This document shows, piece by piece, positions 29,120-37,348 of a stretch of DNA of 64,000 bases. How positions within the stretch are numbered: position 1 is the first letter of the stretch; every line of letters starts with the position of its first letter. Source of the stretch: Corynebacterium sp. HS2168-gen11 (GTDB taxonomy: Bacteria; Actinomycetota; Actinomycetes; Mycobacteriales; Mycobacteriaceae); contig NZ_JANUXR010000004.1 in the NCBI RefSeq assembly GCF_024834075.1, positions 124,001 to 188,000 on the forward strand. Direction: 5' to 3'. The notes under the pieces are model-generated. The model searched no databases, was not told the DNA's origin, and worked only from the letters and a program-made list of their open reading frames with translations. The translations under genes were made by a program, and so were the position numbers.

Positions 29120-29408
29120 ACCTTTGTCTTGGCGTGTTGCGGAGGCGGCTCGACCACCAGTAGTGTTAGGAAATGCGATCCATGATTTTTACCTAGAGAC
29201 GATTCTTGATGATCTGGTTGAATCTCATGCTTGGCTTCAACGTGACTTAAAAGAGCCGTTTTTAGCATTGTGGGTCAATGAACCAGAATTTGACGATCCG
29301 GATATCGAAGACACCATTGACAGGATTGCGTATGAGAATCTTCGTGCGTTTGCGGCTATGGATCCAGTGGTGGATTTAGAAAGCCTTCGCGAACCGGAGA
29401 ATTCATAG
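29106..29408 (+). CDS. Array paralogue 4, small acidic protein of unknown function
   Basis: 100 aa from ATG 29106 (MTKPKPLSWRVAEAARPP) after GGAGG. The variable part VVLGNAIHDFYLETILDD resembles paralogue 2 in part, so it looks like a mosaic of the two subtypes. Ends REPENS. Confidence 0.75.
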   Translation: MTKPKPLSWRVAEAARPPVVLGNAIHDFYLETILDDLVESHAWLQRDLKEPFLALWVNEPEFDDPDIEDTIDRIAYENLRAFAAMDPVVDLESLREPENS

Positions 29409-29425
29409 CCTGCAGGTTTGTGTGT

Positions 29426-29462
29426 AACCCCATTTTTCCTGATGTGCGGGAGCTGGGGTTTT
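29426..29462 (+). terminator. Terminator of array unit 4
   Basis: Same hairpin position, but the left arm has changed to AACCCCATTTTT, so pairing is shorter than in the other units. Confidence 0.55.
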
Positions 29463-29495
29463 GTGGTTTCACACATGATGCTTAAGTTCAAGTGA

Positions 29496-29687
29496 TCGTG
29501 GAAACACCTTACTCAAATTAAGGTGCTTATACGTGGGAATACCGAGAAATATGATTCTCGAATATTGAAAATCAACTCAGTATATCCAACACGTGGACAA
29601 GGGGTATCAGAAGTGTCGGAAGGTAATACAATACAAATGAAAGCTTTCGACAGAGGTGAAGACGATGGATCCTGGTATTTTAGTTAA
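29496..29687 (+). pseudogene. Relic coding end upstream of array gene 5
   Basis: Base-for-base copy of the relic before gene 2, open over 63 codons, with the same overlap into the next gene. Confidence 0.5.
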
Positions 29688-29964
29688 GCGCGTTGCTGCT
29701 GAGGCTCAACCACCAGCAACGTTGGGAAATGCAATTCCGGTTTTTTTTCTTGAGACTCTTCTTGATGATTTGGTTGAATCTCATGCTTGGCTTCAACGTG
29801 ACTTAAAAGAGCCGTTTTTAGCATTGTGGGTTAATGAACCAGAATTTGATAATCCGGATCTTGAAGAGCCCGTTGAAAGGATTACTTATAATAATCTTTT
29901 TGTGTTTGCGGCTATGGATCCGGTGGTGGATTTGGAAAGCTTTCGCGAACCGAAGACCACGTAA
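29665..29964 (+). CDS. Array paralogue 5, small acidic protein of unknown function
   Basis: 99 aa, identical to paralogue 2 except Leu to Phe near the end (ESFREPKTT). The eight-T tract is kept. The duplicated block spans roughly 27835-28350 and 29463-29977, a recent copy event. Confidence 0.75.
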   Translation: MDPGILVKRVAAEAQPPATLGNAIPVFFLETLLDDLVESHAWLQRDLKEPFLALWVNEPEFDNPDLEEPVERITYNNLFVFAAMDPVVDLESFREPKTT

Positions 29965-29981
29965 CAATTACATTTGCGCGT

Positions 29982-30018
29982 AACCCCAGTTTCCCTGATG
30001 TACGGGAGCTGGGGTTTT
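29982..30018 (+). terminator. Terminator of array unit 5
   Basis: Same AACCCCAG/CTGGGGTT hairpin followed by TTTT. Confidence 0.7.
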
Positions 30019-30033
30019 GTGGTCTCACGCACG

Positions 30034-30196
30034 ATAGAATTTGTGCTTGTACCTGGGAATCCGAAGAAATATGATTCTCGAATATTGAAAATCAACTCAG
30101 TATATCCAGCACGTGGACAAAGAGCTATCAGAAGTGTCGGAAGGTAATAGAATAAAAATAAAAAATTTCGATGGAGGTGCAGATGATGATACCTAA
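30034..30196 (+). pseudogene. Frameshifted relic upstream of array gene 6
   Basis: Begins IEFVLVPGNPKKYDSRILK and carries the same CAAAGAGCTATC one-base gain as the relic before gene 4, ending early at RAIRSVGR. Confidence 0.6.
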
Positions 30197-30491
30197 ACCC
30201 TTGTATGAGCGTGTTGCGGAGGCGGCTCGACCACCAGCAGCGTTGGGAAAAGAGGATACTATACCAGATCTTACCCTTGAGGTGCTTCTTGATGATTTGG
30301 TTAATTCCCATGCTTGGGTTCCGCGTGAATTAAAAGAGCCGTTTTTAGCATTGTGGGTCAATGAACCAAAATTTGATAATCCGGATCTTGATGACTTCGT
30401 TGAAGAGATTACGTATAATAATCTTCTTGCGTTTGCGGCTATGGATCCAGTGGTGGATTTGGAAAGCCTTCGCGAACCGAAGACCACGTAA
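30183..30491 (+). CDS. Array paralogue 6, small acidic protein of unknown function
   Basis: 102 aa (ATG 30183 or 30186 after GGAGG). Variable part AALGKEDTIPDLTLEVLL, and FDNPDLDDFVEEITYNNLL near the end. Last gene of the array; its terminator (30511-30547) has a changed loop. Confidence 0.75.
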   Translation: MMIPKPLYERVAEAARPPAALGKEDTIPDLTLEVLLDDLVNSHAWVPRELKEPFLALWVNEPKFDNPDLDDFVEEITYNNLLAFAAMDPVVDLESLREPKTT

Positions 30492-30510
30492 CAAAATTAC
30501 ATTTGCGCGT

Positions 30511-30547
30511 AACCCCAGTTTCCGGAGCATCCGTAAGCTGGGGTTTT
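30511..30547 (+). terminator. Terminator of array unit 6
   Basis: AACCCCAG/CTGGGGTT with a different loop (TTTCCGGAGCATCCGTAAG), then TTTT. Confidence 0.7.
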
Positions 30548-30805
30548 ACTGTATCTCACGCATTGGCATCCAACCCAAAACTATCAACGCGTTGCGCCAC
30601 AAGAGTGTCATCAGCGAAATCCCTGGTTACAGACCAACATGACACCCCTGAACCCATATTCCAGGTTTCTAGCCGCCGCTCACCTGCAACGTTGCCCACT
30701 CAAGCAGGAGCTCCTGCCAAGTTTTGTGTATCACGTGAATACATCAACAGGCGCCATCTTGCATGCTTGACGACGCCTGTTGCCTCGGATACTAGGGTAG
30801 TTCCG
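30548..30805. other. Array-distal intergenic region, no gene seen
   Basis: Short plus-strand frames here show no ribosome site or family motif (one ends ALRHKSVISEIPGYRPT and might be a remnant). The inverted repeat AACAGGCG...CGCCTGTT (30746-30781) encloses dispersed word copy 5 and could terminate the acyl-CoA synthetase gene. Confidence 0.4.
30766..30775 (+). repeat. CTTGACGACG dispersed word, copy 5
   Basis: Sits in the loop and right arm of the inverted repeat AACAGGCG/CGCCTGTT, just after the synthetase stop. Confidence 0.55.
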
Positions 30806-32452
30806 TTAACTAATCGGTGGATGTAATTCTGCTGGAATCACTTTGCCAGTGGCATTGCGTGGCAAAGTATCAACAAAATACACATCGCGTGGCACAGAAT
30901 GTTCGGCAAGTTTGAAAGACACCCAGTCGCGGATGCTGTCTTCTGTTAGCGCTTGACCCGCATCTGTTTGATCCCGAACTATCCACACTGCAATGCGTTT
31001 GAACCACTGTTCATCGCTGACACCTGCAGCATAGAGATCTTCAATACCTGGCATAGATTCAAGAACTTCTTCTACACTGCGTGGATACACATTTTCACCA
31101 CCAACGATAATCATGTCATCAGCACGACCAAGCACATACAAGTAGCCATCATGATCGAGATAGCCGCGATCGCCAATTTGAATCATGTGGCCATAAGTAC
31201 TCATTGGAATCTTTGGATCGGTATAACCTCGTAGCGTCACCGAGTTCCAACAGAAAATGCGTCCAGGTGTGCCCGTAGGGCATGGCAAATCGTTATCGTC
31301 AAGAATGACAATATCGGTGCCGGCACAAATCGTGCCAGAAGATGCTGGCCGCGTCACAATATCTTCTGGTGATGCAACTGCAACACCAGAAATTTCGGTG
31401 GAGCCGTACAAGTTGCACAAGATTTTCCCGAAGCGGGCGTGCATCGCTTCAATCAGCCACGGGGTTAAAGCATTGCCAGAGGAGAAAATAAATTTCAAAT
31501 TCGAACAATCATATTGTTCGCCATTTGGCACTGTGATCAGCTGTTTCAAGAAGATCGGGGAAGAAATCATTGCGTCGCAACGATGCTGAGCAGTATCTGC
31601 CAACACCTGCTCTGGATTAAAAACGCGGCGAGTAACAATCGTGCCGCGCATACCAAGGGCGATATTAAAACATGCCCAACCCCAGGCGTGGAACATAGAA
31701 GCAGTAATTTGAACAGTCATGCCAGCTTTCCATGGCACTTTAGTCAAAATAGAGGCCAAAATGGTTGGCAAAATAGGTTCTTTACGCACAACACCTTTTG
31801 GTACACCGGTGGTGCCAGAACTCATCACAACCATTGGGCCATGTTTTGGCAGCAGCGGCATTTTCCCAGCCTTATGGGAAGCCAAAATGCCATCAATACT
31901 TGGATAACCATTAATGGTTGTGGTCGCACTAGTGCGATGCGCAATAATAATTGGGATGTTTAAGTCTGCGTCGACTCGTGGCAGGAACTCTTCATCGATA
32001 ATTAAAACGTTGATACCATCGCGGGCAATAATGCCTTTGAGCTGTGCTGCAGAAGAGCCGATATTGAGCAGGTAACTGGTTGCACCGAGATAGCCTTTGG
32101 CACCTTGCGGCAAAATTATGCCACGACCATTGCGAGCCATAATGCCGAGGTGTAACTCAGGCAGCTGTAAATCACGGAGGTATCCAGCTAAGATGCGGGC
32201 TTGGTTGCGAAGTTCACGGTAGGTCAGCTGGCCGTCGTCGTCGATAAGCGCAATACGGTCGGGGACACTATGGTAGCCATGTTCAAGCTCGCGGGCGGTT
32301 GTGAAGCGGTAGCGAAGTTGAGTTGGCAGAAGTGAGACTAAGGATGAAAAACCACCTTCGTTTGCTAATAGACCAGATCGCAACAACGCAGGAAAGAATT
32401 CTCTCAGCTGTGCGATTGTACCGATCGCCTTGCGTAAGACAGTTTGTTTCAT
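30806..32452 (-). CDS. Acyl-CoA synthetase (AMP-forming), FadD-like
   Basis: 548 aa ANL-superfamily adenylating enzyme. P-loop MVVMSSGTTGVPKGVV (about 210-225), A5 motif NLYGSTEISGVA, A7/A8 region IQIGDRGYLDHDGYLYVLGRADDMII, and the catalytic Lys in RNATGKVIP near the C-terminus. It activates a carboxylic acid, probably a fatty acid, to the acyl-CoA. The exact substrate is unknown. Resembles the FadD2/FadD12 type of mycolate-containing actinobacteria. Minus-strand, downstream of the CcdA-like gene by about 85 bp. Confidence 0.85.
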   Translation of the reverse strand: MKQTVLRKAIGTIAQLREFFPALLRSGLLANEGGFSSLVSLLPTQLRYRFTTARELEHGYHSVPDRIALIDDDGQLTYRELRNQARILAGYLRDLQLPELHLGIMARNGRGIILPQGAKGYLGATSYLLNIGSSAAQLKGIIARDGINVLIIDEEFLPRVDADLNIPIIIAHRTSATTTINGYPSIDGILASHKAGKMPLLPKHGPMVVMSSGTTGVPKGVVRKEPILPTILASILTKVPWKAGMTVQITASMFHAWGWACFNIALGMRGTIVTRRVFNPEQVLADTAQHRCDAMISSPIFLKQLITVPNGEQYDCSNLKFIFSSGNALTPWLIEAMHARFGKILCNLYGSTEISGVAVASPEDIVTRPASSGTICAGTDIVILDDNDLPCPTGTPGRIFCWNSVTLRGYTDPKIPMSTYGHMIQIGDRGYLDHDGYLYVLGRADDMIIVGGENVYPRSVEEVLESMPGIEDLYAAGVSDEQWFKRIAVWIVRDQTDAGQALTEDSIRDWVSFKLAEHSVPRDVYFVDTLPRNATGKVIPAELHPPIS

Positions 32453-32537
32453 GCTTCTCTCTTAATATCCGGTAGCTGAGTGATCCCCAGACCAACCGTG
32501 AACAACAAATAGGACAAAGACGACAAAATGTCGGCTT

Positions 32538-33365
32538 TTAATGTTTATCGGAATTATGCGTGTGGGAGTTACGGATTATCGAAATGAATAACCCAACCGC
32601 GAGGATAATACCAGCGATAAGCAAGATCACGCTATTTGGAATCGTGCCAGCATGCAAAACAAGCCACTCTTGAACACGGGCTTGGGTTTGCAAACTTACA
32701 AATTGTGGTAAGTCGGCGGAACCATGCGAGAAAATGAATAAGGTGCCGATTGTGATAAACAATAATCCCGAAATCATCGAGGTGCTGTGCAGCTGGAAAG
32801 GACCAAATGTAAAGCTCGTGCCGCGAATCCAGCGACGGTTACCAAGATCCCAACGGTTCCACGCAAAGGCGAGGAATAATAGAGGAACTGTCATGCCGAA
32901 TGCGTAGGTTGCAAGCAAGAAAGCACCATAAAGTGCAGAACCTCCTACCACGGCAGTTGTGAGCACGGCACCGAGCAGCGGACCGGTGCAAAAACCAGAG
33001 AATCCGTAGAGTGCTCCGAGGCTGAATGTCGAGAGCAGAGAGGATCCGCGGAGTTTGATCGGCACGGTGAAACGGAAGCCACCGCCGAAGAAAATCACCA
33101 CGCCAAGGGCGATGATAATCAGGCCACCGATGAGGATGAGCTGGTCACGAGAATTTAATAAAAATGCGCCGACGCTGCCGGCACCTACACCAAGGGGCAC
33201 CATAATTGCTGCCAGTCCTAGGAAAAAGACGAAGGTGCGGGTGAGCAGTGCTCCTGCTGATTGGAATGCATAGGCAAAGAATGCAGGAAGTAGCAATGCC
33301 GAACACGGACTCAGCAGTGCGAGTATTCCGCCGAGGAATGCCCCCAGAATGCCAATATCAATCAT
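32538..33365 (-). CDS. CcdA-like thiol-disulfide membrane transporter
   Basis: 275 aa, six membrane segments. Two Cys typical of the CcdA/DsbD-beta family lie in helix 1 (ALLSPCSALLLPAFFAYAFQ) and helix 4 (SGFCTGPLLGAVLTT). The family carries electrons from cytoplasmic thioredoxin outwards. The ATG is 5 bp past the end of the DsbA-like gene, so the two form an operon and probably a redox pair. Confidence 0.85.
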   Translation of the reverse strand: MIDIGILGAFLGGILALLSPCSALLLPAFFAYAFQSAGALLTRTFVFFLGLAAIMVPLGVGAGSVGAFLLNSRDQLILIGGLIIIALGVVIFFGGGFRFTVPIKLRGSSLLSTFSLGALYGFSGFCTGPLLGAVLTTAVVGGSALYGAFLLATYAFGMTVPLLFLAFAWNRWDLGNRRWIRGTSFTFGPFQLHSTSMISGLLFITIGTLFIFSHGSADLPQFVSLQTQARVQEWLVLHAGTIPNSVILLIAGIILAVGLFISIIRNSHTHNSDKH

Positions 33366-33370
33366 GTTCT

Positions 33371-34228
33371 TTAGTTGGCTTTCCGTAATTCTTGTTCAAT
33401 CGCTTGCTGGAAGACCTCATATGGCTGTGCACCAGAAACAAAGGTAGTGCCCACAATAAAGCCAGGAGTACCGGTTAAGCCCAGTTTGGTGGCGTATTGC
33501 TTGGCATTTTCAATAACTTCGTCGTAGGTATCGTCGCTTGCTTGCGCGCGGAATTTTTCAAGATCTGGTACCTTCACTTCGGTTGCGATCTCAAGGAAGT
33601 CTTCGAGCGTGTTATTTGGGTGTCCAGAAATTGTGGCACTGCGCGCATACAGGGCAGTGGCAAACTCGTGGAATTTTCCTTGGGCGGCAGCAGCACGAGC
33701 AGCTTTCGCAGCAGCAACTGCATGCTCACCATTAATTGGAAGATCGTTCCACTCTATGCGGACTAAACCTTTGTCTACGTATTCTTGCAGGATTTTCGGT
33801 GTGGTCTCATTATTGTGGCGGGCACAGAATGGGCATTCGAAATCAGAGAATTCAGAGATCACCACAGGTGCGTCGATGGCACCAATCGCAAAAGGATCCT
33901 TTGGATTGCGGCGGTGAATATTGGTCACAGTTTCTTCGCTGGTTACTTCACCACTGCCGCCGAAAATGGTGGCATCAAGAAGCTTTGGGTCCGTCACAGG
34001 AGCACGCTCGCCAGTGCCGGCAGCGGCAGGAGGGTTGGTGGGAGCACTCGTGGCTGCTGCTTCCGATGTTGCGGCAGAAGGAGCGTGCATATCGGCACTT
34101 GCATGTGATTTTGGTGGTGCTGTTTGTAGTGTGCCGACAATATAGCCACCGGTTGCAGCCACAATCAGGCAGGTGGCGAAGAAGGCCCAGATGGTTGGGG
34201 AAATGGAACGAAATTGAGATTGAGACAT
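33371..34228 (-). CDS. DsbA-like exported thiol-disulfide oxidoreductase
   Basis: 285 aa. N-terminal membrane anchor (ISPTIWAFFATCLIVAATGGYIVG), Ala/Pro/Thr-rich linker (40-75), then a DsbA/thioredoxin fold with active site FECPFCAR (about 132-139) and the cis-Pro loop GLTGTPGFIVG. It acts outside the membrane on cysteine pairs of exported proteins. Operon with the CcdA-like gene suggests a reductase or isomerase role rather than pure oxidation; it is not the main oxidase MdbA by any sign seen here. Confidence 0.85.
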   Translation of the reverse strand: MSQSQFRSISPTIWAFFATCLIVAATGGYIVGTLQTAPPKSHASADMHAPSAATSEAAATSAPTNPPAAAGTGERAPVTDPKLLDATIFGGSGEVTSEETVTNIHRRNPKDPFAIGAIDAPVVISEFSDFECPFCARHNNETTPKILQEYVDKGLVRIEWNDLPINGEHAVAAAKAARAAAAQGKFHEFATALYARSATISGHPNNTLEDFLEIATEVKVPDLEKFRAQASDDTYDEVIENAKQYATKLGLTGTPGFIVGTTFVSGAQPYEVFQQAIEQELRKAN

Positions 34229-34276
34229 CGAAGAAGTGTTTTCTGTTAGAGGAGTAAGTATAGGGTAATAGTAATG

Positions 34277-34310
34277 AAAAACCTGCCTGTGCGTGCGTGC
34301 ACAAGGCAGG
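34277..34310 (-). terminator. Terminator of the rhamnose/glycosyltransferase operon
   Basis: On the minus strand CCTGCCTTGTGC pairs with GCACAGGCAGG around ACGCAC, followed by TTTTTC. Confidence 0.75.
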
Positions 34311-34507
34311 GAGCTGGGAATATAGCAATATATCGGGTTATGGCAGCGCTTGTGAAGTGTTGTTGATGGTCACGCGCATCGGTGCTGGTGGTACTGCAGC
34401 GTTCGTGACGTGGGTGGCACTGCGAGCGCCGCCACCATGCACGCGCATTGGTGCTGTCATTTCACCGGCGGTCACCACCAGTGCGCCTCCACCATGCCAC
34501 GAGCGCC

Positions 34508-34903
34508 TCACTTATGCTGCGCGGACTCCGATGTGGTTGGTGCGGCATCGTCGCTGGCTACATGCGCTGGTGGTAAAGCATTGGTTAAAGCCACCGCGCG
34601 TGCTAGGCGTGCGTAGCGTAACTCTTGTTCACGGAAGCGAATCCAAGTCGATAAGGTGGTAAATCCAAAGGCCATGATCAAAACGTAGAGCATTAAATCA
34701 GTGCCGCGATCCACCCCAATCCAGTTGGCCAAAACGGTCACATCATTTGGTCGAATCACTGCCCAGACTGCGCCAATGACTAAAATCAGGAATCCTAATT
34801 TCACTCCAGCTTTCGCGCGCGCTTTTCGACGATTGTTCAAAAAATAAAACGCGAGGAATCCAGTCAGGATCAACAACAGCAACTGAATGGCATTGGTAAT
34901 CAT
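34508..34903 (-). CDS. DUF2304 membrane protein
   Basis: 131 aa from ATG 34903 (MITNAIQLLLLILTGFLAFY), with GGAGG 6 nt upstream. Three membrane segments, then the DUF2304 features WAVIRPNDVTVLANWIGVDRGTDLMLY and RFREQELRYARLARAVAL. Such proteins usually accompany a DPM1-like glycosyltransferase; here the ATG overlaps the stop of that gene (ATGA). Confidence 0.85.
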   Translation of the reverse strand: MITNAIQLLLLILTGFLAFYFLNNRRKARAKAGVKLGFLILVIGAVWAVIRPNDVTVLANWIGVDRGTDLMLYVLIMAFGFTTLSTWIRFREQELRYARLARAVALTNALPPAHVASDDAAPTTSESAQHK

Positions 34904-35616
34904 GAGATCCTCCGTGCAAGTAAACCGTCGGCAAGAATATTGATGCCATTCATTAAGGATTGTCCCTTGGACATGGAATATTCGGTGTAGAGAATTTCTA
35001 CTGGTTCCTCGGCCACGCGCCACTGGCGTTGCGCAATCAGGTGCACAATTTCTGAAGCGTGTGACATGCCATTCATGCGAATATCCATTTCACGTGCAAC
35101 GATTGCATTAAAGGCACGTAAACCATTGTGGGCATCGGTTAATCCAAGTTTGCGGGTAGTTGGACTGAGCATCACAACGGTTTTGAGCACAATGCGTTTG
35201 ATCAGTGGAACTTGGTCTTGTTCCCGGGTGGCGTCGCCAAAGCGTGTGCCAACGATAATATCGACAGCTTCGGTTCGCAGTCGGTTGATCATCCGAATGA
35301 CATCTTTGACTTGATGCTGGCCGTCAGCGTCAAAGGTGACAAAATATTGTGCGCCTGGCTGGCGGCGTGCATATTCGATACCGGTTTGAATTGCGGCACC
35401 TTGGCCTAAGTTCACAGGGTGATTCACTAAATGCGCACCTGTGGCACGAATTACCTGGGCAGAGTTATCGGCAGAGCCATCATTGACAGCGACGATATTC
35501 GGGAATGTTGTCCGTGCGTGTTCGATGACCGAGCCGATCACTTGCCCTTCGTTATAGCAGGGAATGATCAGCCAAGTATCGGAAAAATCAGCTGGGGATG
35601 TCATAGTGTCTTTCAT
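34900..35616 (-). CDS. GT2 glycosyltransferase, DPM1/DPG synthase-like
   Basis: 238 aa. GT-A fold: LIIPCYNEGQVIGSVIEHA, VAVNDGSADNSA, metal-binding DADGQHQ. No membrane segments of its own. It likely transfers a sugar from a nucleotide donor to polyprenyl phosphate or a nascent glycan, together with the DUF2304 partner. Two close Met codons compete; the first has AGGT just upstream. Confidence 0.85.
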   Translation of the reverse strand: MKDTMTSPADFSDTWLIIPCYNEGQVIGSVIEHARTTFPNIVAVNDGSADNSAQVIRATGAHLVNHPVNLGQGAAIQTGIEYARRQPGAQYFVTFDADGQHQVKDVIRMINRLRTEAVDIIVGTRFGDATREQDQVPLIKRIVLKTVVMLSPTTRKLGLTDAHNGLRAFNAIVAREMDIRMNGMSHASEIVHLIAQRQWRVAEEPVEILYTEYSMSKGQSLMNGINILADGLLARRIS

Positions 35617-35631
35617 GCTACCTGCTGGAAG

Positions 35632-36453
35632 CTATTTCGCATGGAACAACATTGCATACACTCGGTGCAATGCCGCTTTAGGAAGCAACCGATAGGTGGT
35701 ACGCACAAGCACATTGAAGAACACCCGTGGCCAACTAATAAGCCCATAAGCATATAAATTGCGTTGCATGCGCCATTCTGCCTGCAGCATTTCTGAACCC
35801 GTGCGGCGCTGGAATTGCGCCGGGGTTACGCGGAAGAACGTCAGTGGCTCAGGCATATTGGCGAATTTCGCACCGTGCGCTAGCAGCCGAGCAAATAAAT
35901 CATAATCTTCCATATGATGCACATCGCGATAATTGCCGACTTCTTTTACCTTTGCAGTGCGCATCATAACGGAAGGATTATTGATCGGACTATTCATCTT
36001 GGCGTAGCGAGCAATGGCTGCATGATCTGCCGGCAAGACACGCACATTGGTGCTGGTTCGCGGATCGTCTTCAAATTCGGCAACGGCTGTTCCAACCACG
36101 TCGAGCTGTGGGTGAGCCGCAAAAAATGCCAATTGCTTGGCAATGCGATCGTCGGCTGCAATATCATCAGCATCTAAAATCGCCACAAAATCAGTGTCAA
36201 TAGTATTAATTCCCGCGCGTCTTGCAGGGCCTGCACCTTGATTCATAGCCAGTACGACGGTACGCGCAATGCCGCCTGATTGTTCCACATGATCACCAAT
36301 GACCTGCTGCAATTTAGGGCTCAGCGGGCCATCTTCGACAATCACAATGGCATCAAGCGGGTGCGTTTGCGATAGCAACGATGCCAAACTCAATCGCAAT
36401 TCTTCAGGTTGCACGCGATGATACACGCTGACCAGGGCAGAAACTGTCGCCAT
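35632..36453 (-). CDS. GT2 glycosyltransferase, rhamnosyl/galactosyltransferase-like
   Basis: 273 aa. GT-A motifs ALVSVYHRVQPEELRLSLASL, EDGPLSP, AILDADDIAADDR (the DxD-type motif), and the acceptor region HHMEDYDLFARLLAHG with the ED catalytic pair. Place between rmlA and the DPM1-like gene suggests use of dTDP-rhamnose or a related donor in cell-wall glycan synthesis. Confidence 0.85.
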   Translation of the reverse strand: MATVSALVSVYHRVQPEELRLSLASLLSQTHPLDAIVIVEDGPLSPKLQQVIGDHVEQSGGIARTVVLAMNQGAGPARRAGINTIDTDFVAILDADDIAADDRIAKQLAFFAAHPQLDVVGTAVAEFEDDPRTSTNVRVLPADHAAIARYAKMNSPINNPSVMMRTAKVKEVGNYRDVHHMEDYDLFARLLAHGAKFANMPEPLTFFRVTPAQFQRRTGSEMLQAEWRMQRNLYAYGLISWPRVFFNVLVRTTYRLLPKAALHRVYAMLFHAK

Positions 36454-36456
36454 AAT

Positions 36457-37338
36457 CTAGGCAGATCCTTTCGTATTGTGGCTTAACGCTTTGAGCAACA
36501 GTTGCCCATAGCCCGATTTTTCATATGTTTGTGCTAATCGTTGCAACTGGGCGGCGTCGATAAGCCCCTGCTTCCAGGCCGCAACTTCCGGCGATCCAAT
36601 GACAACACCGGTGCGTTTTTGCAAGACTTCGACAAACGCGGCAGCCTCACTCATCGAATCGAAGGTGCCAGTATCAAGCCACACATCTCCCGGGGCGAGC
36701 TTTTCGACGTGCAATTGGCCTTTTTGCAAATAGGCATCGTTAATCGCGGTGATTTCGAGTTCGCCACGGGCTGAAACCTTCACTGTTTTGGCAAGCTCAA
36801 CCACAGAATTATCATAGAAATACAGCCCAACCACGGCATATGGCGAACGTGGATGTTCCGGCTTTTCCTCAATGCTTTCCGCCTTGCCGTCGGGAGTAAA
36901 GCTAATTACACCATAGCGCTGCGGGTCGCGCACCTCGTAGGCAAAAACTGTGCCGCCAACTGGCTCAGGCACATTAGCCAAGGTTGAGGTGAATTGGGAG
37001 CCAGCAAAGATATTATCGCCTAATGCCAGCGCCACGCTGTCAGTACCAATGAACTCTTCGCCTATTAAGAACGCTTGGGCGAGGCCTTCCGGTTTTGGCT
37101 GCTGTGCGTAGTGCAGCTGGATGCCCAGGTGGCTGCCGTCGCCAAGCAAGCGCTGGAAATTTTCGGCATCTTCGATGGTGGTGATAATTAAGATCTCCGT
37201 GATACCCGCTTGGATTAACGTTGCCAAGGGGTAGAAGATCATTGGTTTATCGTAAATCGGCAGAAGTTGCTTGGAAATGCCTTGGGTCACGGGATACAGC
37301 CTGGTGCCTGAGCCGCCAGCAAGAATGATGCCCTTCAT
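36457..37338 (-). CDS. rmlA: Glucose-1-phosphate thymidylyltransferase
   Basis: 293 aa. Forms dTDP-glucose, the first step of dTDP-rhamnose synthesis. Signature GGSGTRLYPVTQGISKQLLPIYDKPMI split over residues 8-35; also EKPEHPRSPYAVVGLYFYD and GDVWLDTGTFDSM. Follows rmlCD by 10 bp. Confidence 0.96.
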   Translation of the reverse strand: MKGIILAGGSGTRLYPVTQGISKQLLPIYDKPMIFYPLATLIQAGITEILIITTIEDAENFQRLLGDGSHLGIQLHYAQQPKPEGLAQAFLIGEEFIGTDSVALALGDNIFAGSQFTSTLANVPEPVGGTVFAYEVRDPQRYGVISFTPDGKAESIEEKPEHPRSPYAVVGLYFYDNSVVELAKTVKVSARGELEITAINDAYLQKGQLHVEKLAPGDVWLDTGTFDSMSEAAAFVEVLQKRTGVVIGSPEVAAWKQGLIDAAQLQRLAQTYEKSGYGQLLLKALSHNTKGSA

Positions 37339-37348
37339 GCGCTCCTCT

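Larger units (their letters stand above)
27461..30547 (+). repeat. Six-unit tandem cassette array
   Basis: Six direct repeats of about 515-568 bp. A unit consists of a relic coding end (absent from unit 1), a -10-like TACAAT or TAGAAT, a ribosome site (GGAGGTG or AGAGGTG), a gene of about 100 codons and a hairpin terminator built on AACCCCAG...CTGGGGTTTT. Units 2 and 5 are nearly identical over some 500 bp. Codon use is more AT-rich than in the flanking genes, a sign of transfer. Confidence 0.9.

Noticed and set aside
29886..30311. Minus-strand open frames of 80-140 codons throughout the tandem array.
   Set aside because: They are antisense to the plus-strand genes, lack ribosome sites, run through terminators and repeat only because the array repeats.
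30548..30826. A 107-codon plus-strand frame after the array.
   Set aside because: It runs over the unit-6 terminator and the dispersed repeat, has no ribosome site and no family resemblance.
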